A stretch of DNA of 11,149 nt, from the NCBI GenBank assembly GCA_025454275.1, contig JALOOS010000061.1:1-11149 (forward strand), in the 5' to 3' direction. The notes below the pieces were generated by a model, which was not told where the DNA came from, did not search any database, and saw only the letters and a list, made by a program, of their open reading frames with translations. The DNA comes from Desulfobacterales bacterium (GTDB lineage Bacteria > Desulfobacterota > Desulfobacteria > Desulfobacterales > SpSt-501). The position numbers and the translations under genes were made by a program. Positions 1 to 6,041 of the stretch are shown here, one piece after another (the first letter of the stretch is position 1; each line of letters begins with the position of its first letter).

Positions 1-84
1 GACTACTGGCAGCTCGGGCTGCCGCTCGAGATCATCGTCCTGGCCGTCGGCGTCCCGATGATCCTCGTGGTCTGGCCGCTATGA
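1..84 (+). CDS. C-terminal end of an anion transporter (DASS/SLC13-like), partial
   Basis: The first base opens a frame that reads 27 codons to TGA at 82-84. The peptide contains the motif DYWQLGLPLE followed by a hydrophobic stretch ending in WPL. This pattern (aromatic, GLPL, a last membrane helix, then a WP-type end) is familiar from the C-termini of divalent anion:sodium symporters (DASS/SLC13) and related permeases, which move dicarboxylates or sulfate across the inner membrane. Only the last helix is in view, so family assignment rests on a short match and the substrate cannot be told. The gene converges on the minus-strand gene ending at 336. Confidence 0.6.
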   Translation, partial: DYWQLGLPLEIIVLAVGVPMILVVWPL

Positions 85-122
85 TCTATAGAATCCCCCC
101 ATCCGGCCCTGTCCACCTGCTT

Positions 123-209
123 GTACACGTACCCGTTCACGTACACGATCCCGCTCTGCCACGGAGGGCTTCTCCGGGTACGTGTACCGCTTCGCTGTGT
201 ACGTGAACG
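123..209. repeat. Inverted repeat of CGTGTAC/CGTGAACG-type units
   Basis: Two perfect pairs of arms are visible: 123-134 (GTACACGTACCC) with 176-187, and 134-146 (CGTTCACGTACAC) with 197-209. The arms are made of six-base units (CGTGTA, CGTGAA and complements). The short linker CGCTTCGCT between the right arms recurs in the same context at 1946-1954. The element sits between convergent genes, next to the 112-bp repeat that follows. It could form a cruciform or act as a bidirectional 3' end; no T-tract is present. Confidence 0.7.
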
Positions 210-226
210 TTTCCTGGGGCAACTCC

Positions 227-338
227 GGCCAAGGCCGCAGCGATGTCGCAACCGCAGGCGTAGTGTCTCTACGCCGAGGATTGCGACGAGCGAGAACGCC
301 GGCATGGGCCGCAAGACGCCGTTTCTGAATGGACACTA
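227..338 (-). repeat. 112-bp dispersed repeat, copy 1
   Basis: This stretch aligns without gaps to 2943-3054; by hand count 98 of 112 positions are identical. It lies between convergent genes and its right edge is the TAG stop codon (336-338, minus strand) of the spermidine-synthase-like gene. Inside is a nested stem-loop: outer arms 245-251 and 281-287 (GTCGCAA/TTGCGAC), inner arms 257-263 and 269-275 (GGCGTAG/CTACGCC). I give it the minus strand because the inner stem of copy 2 pairs, with wobbles, only on that strand. It may be a 3'-UTR element or a small non-autonomous repeat. Confidence 0.75.
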
Positions 339-1811
339 TTTCCAGGCCGACATCATAAGGCGATCCACCGGGGCATAGGCGTCGGTCAACACGGCACAGC
401 CCGCAGGCGCCGGCGGATCGACGCGCCGGGCCAGCATGGCGTTCAGCTCCGGATCAGCGGCGGAAAGAGGCGGCTCACGCTCGGAGGCGAACGCGGCGAG
501 GATGATGTTTTGCGCACGGCTGCGATCCAGGGGATCGTCCACGGCGAAGACCAGCACCGTCGGAAAGACCGCGGCATAAGTGGCGCGCAGGGCGCAGAAA
601 AAGCGCCCACGCTCGCCCGCCAGGGCCGAGATGAGGTTGACCATCACCACTCCGCCCGGAGCGAGAGCGGCTTTCATGCGCTCGGCGGCCTCCCGCGTGG
701 CCAGGTGAAAGGGAATGGCGTAATGGGAGTTGAAGGTGTCGGACAAGACGACATCGTAGGTTTCACGGTTTCGGTTTAAAAATGTACGCGCATCCTGGGC
801 GAGAATGCGCTGCCGCGGATCATCCTTCAACTCGAAATAATCCCGCGCCAGGGCGACAATGCCGGGATCGAGCTCCACCACATCCAGGGTGAGCTCCGGG
901 TAGGCCGCCAGGGCAAACTTCGGGAAGGAAAACCCTCCGCCCCCCAGGACCAGAATGCGCCGCATTCCCGGCACGAAATGTTCCGCCAGGCGGAAATAGC
1001 GTGTGTAGGAAAGTGCCAGATCAGAGGGTGAATCGAGATACATGGCCGACTGCTTCGCATGGGGGCCGGTAGTCATGACGCGCATCAGCCGGCCCGTGCC
1101 CTCCTCGGCCGCATTGAAAACCATCACCCGGTTGTAAGGGGTGTCTCTGTCCACAAACCCCTCCTGCGCCAGCCGCGCATCGTGTCCGACCGCTCCGAGG
1201 AGCATCGCCAAGAAAAAGGCACCGGCGGCGCCCTTGATGACGGCGTCGGTTCTGGCCGCACAGAGGGCGGCGGCGGCGAGAACCGACGCCATCAGCAGCA
1301 GGATATTCGTGCTCCCGATCCAGGCGATGAGCACAAACCCGGCGAGAAAGGTGCCGACAATGCTGCCGATGGTCGAAACGGCGTAGAGAGTGCCGGCCGT
1401 ACGGCCACCGCTGGAGGTGTCGGCGAGCTTCAGCCGGACGGCGAAGGGTGCCACCATGCCGAGGAGAACGGCCGGCGGGGCGAACAGGAGCAGGGTCGCC
1501 CACACGGCGGCGGTAGAAAGGCCGATCGCCTGCGACTGGAGAAAGCCGAGCACGAAGGAGTGCGTCACGGCAATAGCGCCGGTTGCCAGCGCGGCCAGAA
1601 GGATGATCCGGCCCAGCAGGCGCGCCTCGGGCCGCCGATCCGCCAGCCGCCCGCCCCACCAGTAGCCCAGGCTGAGGGCGGCCAAGATGATGCCGATCAG
1701 GCTCGTCCAGACCACAAGCGAGGTACCCAGGTACGGGGCTACCACCCGCGATCCGGTCAACTCGATGACCATGACCACCGCCCCGCACAGAAATACGGAA
1801 ATCTCCAGCAT
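336..1811 (-). CDS. Membrane-anchored spermidine-synthase-like protein
   Basis: A 491-aa protein with two halves. Residues 1-210 are a run of about six hydrophobic helices with short charged loops, as in the multi-helix N-terminus of bacterial spermidine-synthase fusions. Residues 220-491 are a class I Rossmann aminopropyl/methyltransferase domain: nucleotide loop LVLGGGG (287-293), acidic strand-2 end VELDP (312-316), QDAR (339-342), and SDTFNSHYAIPFHL (357-370), where Asp358 sits at the usual catalytic position. The C-terminal LTDAYAPVD (475-483) is typical of the fusion family. Polyamine synthesis is plausible but unproven; many such fusions have no known substrate. Start choice: an ATG at 1838 is in frame but lies inside a repeat and has a badly placed Shine-Dalgarno site, whereas the ATG at 1811 has AGGGGTG about 6 bases upstream. 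No speD or other polyamine gene is nearby. Confidence 0.85.
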   Translation of the reverse strand: MLEISVFLCGAVVMVIELTGSRVVAPYLGTSLVVWTSLIGIILAALSLGYWWGGRLADRRPEARLLGRIILLAALATGAIAVTHSFVLGFLQSQAIGLSTAAVWATLLLFAPPAVLLGMVAPFAVRLKLADTSSGGRTAGTLYAVSTIGSIVGTFLAGFVLIAWIGSTNILLLMASVLAAAALCAARTDAVIKGAAGAFFLAMLLGAVGHDARLAQEGFVDRDTPYNRVMVFNAAEEGTGRLMRVMTTGPHAKQSAMYLDSPSDLALSYTRYFRLAEHFVPGMRRILVLGGGGFSFPKFALAAYPELTLDVVELDPGIVALARDYFELKDDPRQRILAQDARTFLNRNRETYDVVLSDTFNSHYAIPFHLATREAAERMKAALAPGGVVMVNLISALAGERGRFFCALRATYAAVFPTVLVFAVDDPLDRSRAQNIILAAFASEREPPLSAADPELNAMLARRVDPPAPAGCAVLTDAYAPVDRLMMSAWK

Positions 1812-1825
1812 TACGACACCCCTGT

Positions 1826-1975
1826 CGTTCACGTTCACATACCCTTTTATTTTTTCACCTACCCGTTCACGTTCACCTGCCCGGTTTCCATCCTCACTTG
1901 CCCTCGCCCACCCCGCCGGCCTTTTCCGTTTACGTGAACGTGCACCGCTTCGCTGTGCACGTGTACGGTACGTGA
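1826..1975. repeat. GTTCACGT / ACGTGAAC repeat cluster in divergent intergenic region
   Basis: CGTTCACGTTCAC occurs twice in direct orientation (1826-1838 and 1864-1876). Complementary units (TACGTGAACGTGCAC) follow at 1931-1945. A perfect hairpin lies at 1938-1962: arms ACGTGCAC (1938-1945) and GTGCACGT (1955-1962) around the loop CGCTTCGCT. The same loop core is found at 188-196, so this is the same repeat family as 123-209. The cluster fills most of the space between the divergent genes at 1811 and 2090. Confidence 0.7.
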
Positions 1976-2013
1976 GACCCCATCCGTTACCCGTTACCTC
2001 ACTTCACACCGCC

Positions 2014-2052
2014 TTGACAACCTCCGCCGCCGCAATAATCATCCCATATAAT
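2014..2052 (+). promoter_or_regulatory. Possible sigma-70 promoter elements for the DJ-1 gene
   Basis: A perfect TTGACA (2014-2019) and a perfect TATAAT (2047-2052) precede the DJ-1/PfpI start at 2090. They are 27 bases apart, too far for one ordinary sigma-70 promoter, so at most one of them is likely used in a given promoter (TATAAT, 37 bases before the start, is the better placed). No good partner hexamer is visible for either. Confidence 0.35.
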
Positions 2053-2089
2053 TTCAGATGTTTCAGATTAGCGAAAAAGGAGATTCCCC

Positions 2090-2845
2090 ATGCTGCGAAG
2101 ATTTATGTATACCTCTTTGGTCCTCCTGGCCGGTCTTTTTCTCGGTGCATCCGCCAGCCTGGCCGGCGGATCCGGGAAGATTTTGATCGTCGTCACTTCC
2201 CATGCCGAGGCATTGAAAGGCAAGGTGACCGGGCTGTGGCTGTCCGAGCTTACCGAGCCTTACTGGGTTTTCCGCGATGCGGGTTTCGAGGTGGAAATCG
2301 CCAGCATCAAAGGGGGGCCGGCGCCAATTGACCCGCGCAGCGGCAGCGCTGCCTCGGTCGGACCGGCTTTCCGTAACGACCCTGCGGCCATGGCCGCCTT
2401 CAACCAGGCCACACCGGTCGATCGGATAAAAATAGGGGAGTATGCGGCGCTGTTCCTGAGCGGCGGACACGGCACCATGTGGGATTTCCCCTCCCATCCG
2501 GTCCTGATGCGGATCGTCGGCGAGGCCTTTCGCGCCGGCAAGCCGGTCGGAGGGGTCTGCCACGGACCGGCCGGGTTTATCGGCGCCGTGGATGCCCAAG
2601 GCGACCCGATCGTAAAAGGAAGACGCGTCACGGGGTTCACCAATGCCGAGGAGCGTGCGGCCGGCTGGACGGAGTATGTCCCCTTTCTACTTGAAGACCG
2701 GCTAAAGGAATTGGGCGGTCGTTTTGAAAACGCAGGCGTGTTCAGTGCGAAGGCCGTGCGGGACGGCAACCTGATCAGCGGCCAGAACCCGGCCTCTGCC
2801 GCCCCGGCCGCAAAGCTCGTGTTGGAAGCCTTGGGGGGAAATTAG
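2090..2845 (+). CDS. Secreted DJ-1/PfpI (class I glutamine amidotransferase-like) protein
   Basis: A 251-aa protein. Residues 1-25 form a signal peptide (positively charged MLRR, a hydrophobic core, then ASLAGG), so it is probably periplasmic. The rest is a DJ-1/PfpI fold: first strand KILIVVTSHAE (30-40), candidate acidic residue Glu53 in the SELTEPYW segment, GGHGTMWDFP (125-134), and the nucleophile elbow GGVCHGPAG (154-162) with Cys157 followed by His158. The long insert around TGLWLSELTEPYW resembles Hsp31-like members, which act as glyoxalase III/deglycase or chaperones on damaged carbonyl adducts; the exact activity cannot be read from sequence. The ATG is supported by AAGGAG (2077-2082) at 7 bases. 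It converges with the PilZ gene and has no obvious operon partner. Confidence 0.9.
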   Translation: MLRRFMYTSLVLLAGLFLGASASLAGGSGKILIVVTSHAEALKGKVTGLWLSELTEPYWVFRDAGFEVEIASIKGGPAPIDPRSGSAASVGPAFRNDPAAMAAFNQATPVDRIKIGEYAALFLSGGHGTMWDFPSHPVLMRIVGEAFRAGKPVGGVCHGPAGFIGAVDAQGDPIVKGRRVTGFTNAEERAAGWTEYVPFLLEDRLKELGGRFENAGVFSAKAVRDGNLISGQNPASAAPAAKLVLEALGGN

Positions 2846-2860
2846 GTGAGCGGCCGCGAA

Positions 2861-2910
2861 TCTTGCAGTCGGCATCCCGATGATTCTGCCGGTCTGCCGC
2901 TCTGATCCAG
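2861..2910 (+). pseudogene. Short relic resembling the transporter gene end at 39-88
   Basis: This stretch aligns to 39-88, the last codons of the anion transporter plus its stop, with roughly 80% identity by eye and one missing base near 2895. Reading it in the matching frame gives LAVGIPMILPV, against LAVGVPMILVV in the transporter. It is followed, as at the left edge of the window, by a copy of the 112-bp repeat. It may be a duplicated gene end or an outer part of the repeat. No upstream coding remnant is visible because the DJ-1 gene ends at 2845. Confidence 0.45.
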
Positions 2911-2942
2911 TGTACGTTAAGAATATGGTGGATTGCGGTTCA

Positions 2943-3054
2943 GGCCAAGGCCGCAGTGATGTCGCAACCGCAGGCACATTGTCTCTGCACCGGGGATTGC
3001 GACGAGCCAGAACGCCGGTTTAGGCCGCAAGACGCCGTTTCTGAACGGGGACTA
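2943..3054 (-). repeat. 112-bp dispersed repeat, copy 2
   Basis: Gapless partner of 227-338. As in copy 1 it lies between convergent genes, and its right edge CTA (3052-3054) reads TAG on the minus strand, in the frame of the apparent lost C-terminus of the PilZ gene. The outer stem GTCGCAA (2961-2967)/TTGCGAC (2997-3003) is unchanged. The inner stem (2973-2978 with 2986-2991) differs from copy 1 at three pairs, but on the minus strand these become U.G, G.U and a U-A to C-G swap, so pairing is kept. A small hairpin CCGTT-CAGA-AACGG (minus strand, 3035-3048) sits next to the edge. Confidence 0.75.
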
Positions 3055-3145
3055 GTCCAGGTCGAAGATGGGATCGACCAGGTCATCCACTTTGGGGATG
3101 AGCTCTTTTTCGGAGGCTGGGGTTATAAACGACAGCCCGATGATC
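3052..3145 (-). other. Out-of-frame C-terminal tail of the PilZ gene
   Basis: One base out of register with the annotated PilZ frame, the minus strand encodes MIIGLSFITPASEKEL, then IPKVDDLVDPIFDLD and a TAG stop at 3052-3054. The IIGLSF segment is what is expected for the last strand of a PilZ barrel, while the annotated frame gives a basic tail with no such pattern. Removing one base near 3146-3150 would join the two frames into a protein of about 126 residues. Confidence 0.6.
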
Positions 3146-3430
3146 ATTAACGTGTTCCACCCGCGAGCGGTAGTGGCCGGAGGGCCCCTTGAAGCCCCTT
3201 GGCAGCAACACGCTTGCCATTATCTCCTGACCGATCTCGATCTTCTGCAGTAAAAGGGAATCCGGCCTCGTGACGATCCCGGCGCCCTCATCTGAGAGGT
3301 CTCTGATTTTCATCTGGTACAGCGGACCTCCGGAGAGGGTGAGGACCGCCATCGGATTGGTCAGTTCCTTGGCCCTGTAACTGGCCCTGCGGTCCGGCGA
3401 ATGGCCTGTTTGAAGAGCGTTCACCGACAT
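3083..3430 (-). CDS. PilZ-domain protein, C-terminus probably frameshifted
   Basis: A 115-aa reading frame with both PilZ signatures: RxxxR at Arg15-Arg19 (RASYR) and (D/N)xSxxG at Asp44-Ser46-Gly49 (DLSDEG). These bind cyclic-di-GMP in the family and link it to motility, polysaccharide or other surface outputs. The ATG has GAGG about 8 bases upstream. Up to about residue 94 (RSRVEHV) the sequence fits a PilZ barrel; beyond that it becomes unlike the family, and a good PilZ ending is found in another frame (see 3052-3145). It is therefore either a recent frameshift mutant, still perhaps partly active, or a sequencing error. It lies 88 bases downstream of the sigma-54 activator on the same strand and could be cotranscribed with it; no clear promoter is visible in the gap. 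Confidence 0.75.
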   Translation of the reverse strand: MSVNALQTGHSPDRRASYRAKELTNPMAVLTLSGGPLYQMKIRDLSDEGAGIVTRPDSLLLQKIEIGQEIMASVLLPRGFKGPSGHYRSRVEHVNDHRAVVYNPSLRKRAHPQSG

Positions 3431-3518
3431 TTCGGTTCCTCTTGGATTACGGGAAGGCGCCTTTATCTCTTAGTATCGGAATCTTATCAGCCCGACTTGA
3501 GGATTTTTGTGCAGGCCC

Positions 3519-5204
3519 TCAATAATGACGCCCTTCTCCTGTAACCGGTCTCTTCACCCCGAGGCGGCGCATGCGCTCGATCAGGGTGGTGGGTTTTATA
3601 CCCAGCAGCCGGGCCGCGCCGTCCGCCCCGTAGATCTTCCAGCCGGACCGCACCAGGGCCGCCAGCATGTTCTGCTTCCGGATGGCGCTGATCTCGGCCT
3701 CGCTTAGAATGGCGGCTGTATGTTCGGCGGCGGTTGCAGGCCGATCCTGATCCGGGAGCGGAGCCCCGCCGCTCACCTTGGGCAAATCCAGCTGCAGGCG
3801 GCCATGCGGGGAGAGAATGAGGGCCCGTTCGAGGATGTTTTGGAGCTCCCGTATGTTGCCGGGCCAGGCGTGGGCCCTCAGGTCCATCAGGTTGGCCTCG
3901 GTCAGCCGGGGCGGCGGGCGGTTCATACGCCGCGAGAACACCTCGATGAAATGCGCGGCCAGGAGCGGGATATCCTCCTTGCGTTCACGCAGGGCCATCA
4001 CCTCGATCGGGAAGACATTCAATCGATAATAGAGATCTTCGCGGAAACGTCCGTTCCGGACCTCCTCTATGAGGTTTTTGTTCGTGGCCGCGATGATCCG
4101 GACATCCACCTTCCGCGTTCGCCCTTCCCCCACCCGTTCGAATTCCCCCTCCTGCAGCACCCGCAGAAGCTTGCCCTGCAGCTCCGGCGGGATCTCCCCC
4201 ACCTCATCCAGAAAAAGAGAGCCGCCGTCGGCCGCCTCGAAGCGTCCCATCCGGTCGCTGGTGGCCCCGGTGAAGGCCCCCTTGACGTGGCCGAAGAATT
4301 CGCTCTCGTAGAGTTCCCTGGGAATGGTGGCGCAGTTGACCTTGATCAGGGGCCGGCCGCGGCGGTCGCTGCGAGCGTGGATTTCACGGGCGATCAGCTC
4401 CTTTCCGGTGCCGGACTCCCCCAGGATCAACACGTTCGCGACAGTCGGGGCCACAAGGGCGATGCGCGACAACACCGACTTGAGCGAGGGGCTTTCGCCG
4501 ATGATGCTGCCGTAGGCATGCACGCCGGCAAGCTCCTCCTTGAGGTAGATGTTCTCGGCGTGCAGGCGCTCCTGGAGCTGGCTGATCTCCGCCGTGCGGC
4601 GGGTCACCTCCACCTCGAGCTCGTCGCGGGATCTCTGCAGAGCCGACTTCTGAACGTCGCACTCGGTCTGCAATCGTTCGCAGGCGCGATTCAGCTCACC
4701 CAGCGCCTGCGCATGCTGCAGGGCCGCGGCCAACCGCGGGGCCGCAGCTTCGAAAAACGCGCGCAGCCCAGGCGCAATCCCGTCGACCCGCTTCGAGCCC
4801 ACATTGAGGGTCCCCTGTACCCGCTCCGCCGTCAACAGCGGGGTGACGATGAAGGAGCGGATCTCAGCAGGAACCCGGCGCAGGAGTTCATCCTCTTTAC
4901 GATTTTCTGCTCTCAGGTCCCGGCAGTAGACGGTTTGGCCCTTTTTGAGGGCCGCCGCCACGACGCCGCCTGCAGAACCGAAGGGCGAAAGGGGGAAGTC
5001 GGCAAGCCCGGCCCCGGACAGCGCCAGCAGGTGATGGTTCTTTCCATTGGACGGGGCCAGGGCCAGAGTGACGTAAGGCTGCCGCAAGCGCCGTTGCACG
5101 AAAAGCAGCGCCGCTTCGGCGATAGCCTCGACTTCGAGCCGGGCGATTTCGACCTCGAAGCCTGCCAGCTCGTTCAAAATCTTATGACTTGCAGCCAGTC
5201 TCAT
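3519..5204 (-). CDS. Sigma-54-dependent transcriptional activator (GAF-AAA-Fis)
   Basis: A 561-aa enhancer-binding protein with a FhlA/NifA-like layout. Residues about 15-165 form a GAF-like sensory domain, and 166-228 a heptad-like coiled coil. Residues 232-465 are the AAA+ domain: Walker A GESGTGKE (262-269), the sigma-54 contact loop GAFTGA (309-314), Walker B SLFLDE (329-334), and WPGNIRELQN (447-456). Residues 505-552 are a Fis-type helix-turn-helix. There is no receiver domain, so it should respond to a ligand or redox state rather than phosphorylation. It is divergent from the OsmC cluster, whose upstream region holds a -24/-12 element and a palindrome, so that cluster is the likely target. 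The ATG at 5204 has a poor ribosome site; a strong one serves an out-of-frame ATG at 5220 (see the mini-ORF). Confidence 0.93.
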   Translation of the reverse strand: MRLAASHKILNELAGFEVEIARLEVEAIAEAALLFVQRRLRQPYVTLALAPSNGKNHHLLALSGAGLADFPLSPFGSAGGVVAAALKKGQTVYCRDLRAENRKEDELLRRVPAEIRSFIVTPLLTAERVQGTLNVGSKRVDGIAPGLRAFFEAAAPRLAAALQHAQALGELNRACERLQTECDVQKSALQRSRDELEVEVTRRTAEISQLQERLHAENIYLKEELAGVHAYGSIIGESPSLKSVLSRIALVAPTVANVLILGESGTGKELIAREIHARSDRRGRPLIKVNCATIPRELYESEFFGHVKGAFTGATSDRMGRFEAADGGSLFLDEVGEIPPELQGKLLRVLQEGEFERVGEGRTRKVDVRIIAATNKNLIEEVRNGRFREDLYYRLNVFPIEVMALRERKEDIPLLAAHFIEVFSRRMNRPPPRLTEANLMDLRAHAWPGNIRELQNILERALILSPHGRLQLDLPKVSGGAPLPDQDRPATAAEHTAAILSEAEISAIRKQNMLAALVRSGWKIYGADGAARLLGIKPTTLIERMRRLGVKRPVTGEGRHY

Positions 5205-5220
5205 CCCGAATCGGTCCCAT
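5182..5220 (-). other. 12-codon mini-ORF overlapping the activator start
   Basis: The ATG at 5220 has a good Shine-Dalgarno run (GGGGAAGGA on the minus strand, 5229-5237) at about 8 bases and encodes MGPIRDETGCKS before TAA at 5182-5184. The activator ATG at 5204 lies inside it in another frame and has no comparable ribosome site. It may be a leader peptide that couples or limits activator translation. Alternatively the real start is here and a base is missing or extra. Confidence 0.4.
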
Positions 5221-5242
5221 AAAAAATATCCTTCCCCAAATT

Positions 5243-5255
5243 AATCAAACTCTTG
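5243..5255 (+). promoter_or_regulatory. Putative IHF binding site
   Basis: AATCAAACTCTTG matches the IHF consensus WATCAANNNNTTR at every fixed position. IHF bending is common at sigma-54 promoters. Here the site lies on the activator-gene side of the palindrome rather than between palindrome and promoter, so it may instead serve the activator gene's own promoter. The region is AT-rich, which raises the chance of a random match. Confidence 0.4.
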
Positions 5256-5271
5256 AGTATGGCAACCAAAA

Positions 5272-5288
5272 AATTGAGATTCTCAATT
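5272..5288. promoter_or_regulatory. Palindromic upstream activator site candidate
   Basis: AATTGAGATTCTCAATT is a perfect inverted repeat with 8-base arms around a single T. It lies in the AT-rich divergent region, 73 bases before the -24/-12 element, the distance range usual for enhancer sites of sigma-54 activators. The Fis-type protein encoded next door is the obvious candidate to bind it. Confidence 0.6.
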
Positions 5289-5325
5289 ATCTGATGTCCA
5301 CGGTCATGCGGTAAAATTTAAATCG

Positions 5326-5346
5326 TCAATTATTCCAAATGATTGA
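5326..5346. promoter_or_regulatory. Second, imperfect inverted repeat
   Basis: TCAATTATT (5326-5334) and AATGATTGA (5338-5346) are complementary at 8 of 9 positions around CCA. The half-site TCAATTAT also occurs at 5283-5290, overlapping the right arm of the 5272-5288 palindrome. It could be a second, weaker activator site, or a hairpin in the leader of nothing in particular. Confidence 0.4.
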
Positions 5347-5361
5347 AAATTTATGCGTGGC

Positions 5362-5377
5362 TGGCATGCCTTTTGTT
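5362..5377 (+). promoter_or_regulatory. Sigma-54 (-24/-12) promoter of the OsmC cluster
   Basis: TGGCATGCCTTTTGTT fits the RpoN consensus TGGCACG-N4-TTGCT at 10 of 12 specified positions, with the GG and TG dinucleotides in the required spacing (mismatches: C to T at the sixth base of the consensus, and TTGT for TTGC). Predicted transcription start is near 5387, giving a leader of about 75 bases before the ATG at 5463. A divergent sigma-54 activator gene and a palindrome upstream support it. Confidence 0.72.
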
Positions 5378-5462
5378 TAGCAGCGTGGATAACGGATTCG
5401 GGAGATACCGGTCCCGGTTGAAAGCTTTTTATACGAACCTTGAACCAGGGAGGGATGGCATC

Positions 5463-6041
5463 ATGAAATCTGCAGCAGCCGAACACCATACGAGTCTCAA
5501 CGGGGTGAATGTCGAGGAGCTGTTCAAGACGGTGGAAACAGTAAAGAATAACGTTTCGATTGCAAAATTCCGTTTCCGCGCGGACAACACCTGGATCGAC
5601 GGCGGCCACAACCGGACCTCCATCCGCAATTTCTACGGGGCCGGCGGAGAGGACACCTCGCGCAAGACCCCCTTCATCCTGGATGCCGATGAGCCCAAGG
5701 TGCTTCTCGGGACCGACCGGGGGGCGAACCCCGTCGAATATGTGTTGACCGCCCTCGCCGGATGCTTGACCACCTCGCTCGTCTACCACGCCGCCGCGCG
5801 CGGAATCGCCATCGAGGAGGTCGAGTCGCACCTGGAGGGCGATCTCGATCTGCGGGGATTCCTGGGCATTTCCGAGGAGGTCCGCAACGGTTACGACAAC
5901 ATCCGCGTCAGCTTCAAGATCAAGGCGGATGCCTCCGAAGAGCAGCTGAGGGAGCTGGTGGAGCTGGCCCAGAAGCGCTCCCCGGTATTCGACATCGTCT
6001 CCCACCCCGTTCCGGTGAACGTGGAGCTCAAAAACTCCTGA
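5463..6041 (+). CDS. OsmC/Ohr-family protein
   Basis: A 192-aa protein, longer than the usual 140 residues because of about 50 extra N-terminal residues. The OsmC core is clear: NPVEYVLTALAGC (89-101), with the conserved Glu93 and peroxidatic-type Cys101 at the start of the long helix, and KRSPVFDIVSHPVPV (171-185) at the end. In classic Ohr/OsmC a second cysteine stands just before the PV motif; here it is Ser173, so a Cys-Cys peroxidase cycle is not possible within one chain. It may be a one-cysteine peroxidase resolved by an outside thiol, or a member with another thiol-related role. The start is the ATG after GGGAGGG (8-base spacing); a longer frame from 5343 would run through the sigma-54 promoter. 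It is the first gene of the proposed cluster. Confidence 0.9.
   Translation: MKSAAAEHHTSLNGVNVEELFKTVETVKNNVSIAKFRFRADNTWIDGGHNRTSIRNFYGAGGEDTSRKTPFILDADEPKVLLGTDRGANPVEYVLTALAGCLTTSLVYHAAARGIAIEEVESHLEGDLDLRGFLGISEEVRNGYDNIRVSFKIKADASEEQLRELVELAQKRSPVFDIVSHPVPVNVELKNS

Noticed and set aside
85..335. Short frames in the first intergenic region (79-336 minus, 121-378 plus) as genes
   Set aside because: They are translations of the repeat; similar strings appear wherever the repeat does, as at 2702-2977, and no ribosome site is present.
1059..1937. 292-aa plus-strand frame opposite the spermidine-synthase-like gene
   Set aside because: Gly/Arg-rich shadow frame of a recognised protein.
3720..5222. 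500-aa plus-strand frame opposite the sigma-54 activator
   Set aside because: A mirror frame of a GC-rich gene; the minus strand has full AAA+ motifs, while this frame shows none.
5259..5277. TGGCAACC...TTGAG as a second -24/-12 promoter
   Set aside because: The spacing between the GG and the TTG is three bases too long for RpoN.
5343..5462. N-terminal extension of the OsmC-like protein from the ATG at 5343
   Set aside because: It would run through the sigma-54 promoter, lacks a ribosome site, and the ATG at 5463 has GGGAGGG at good spacing.
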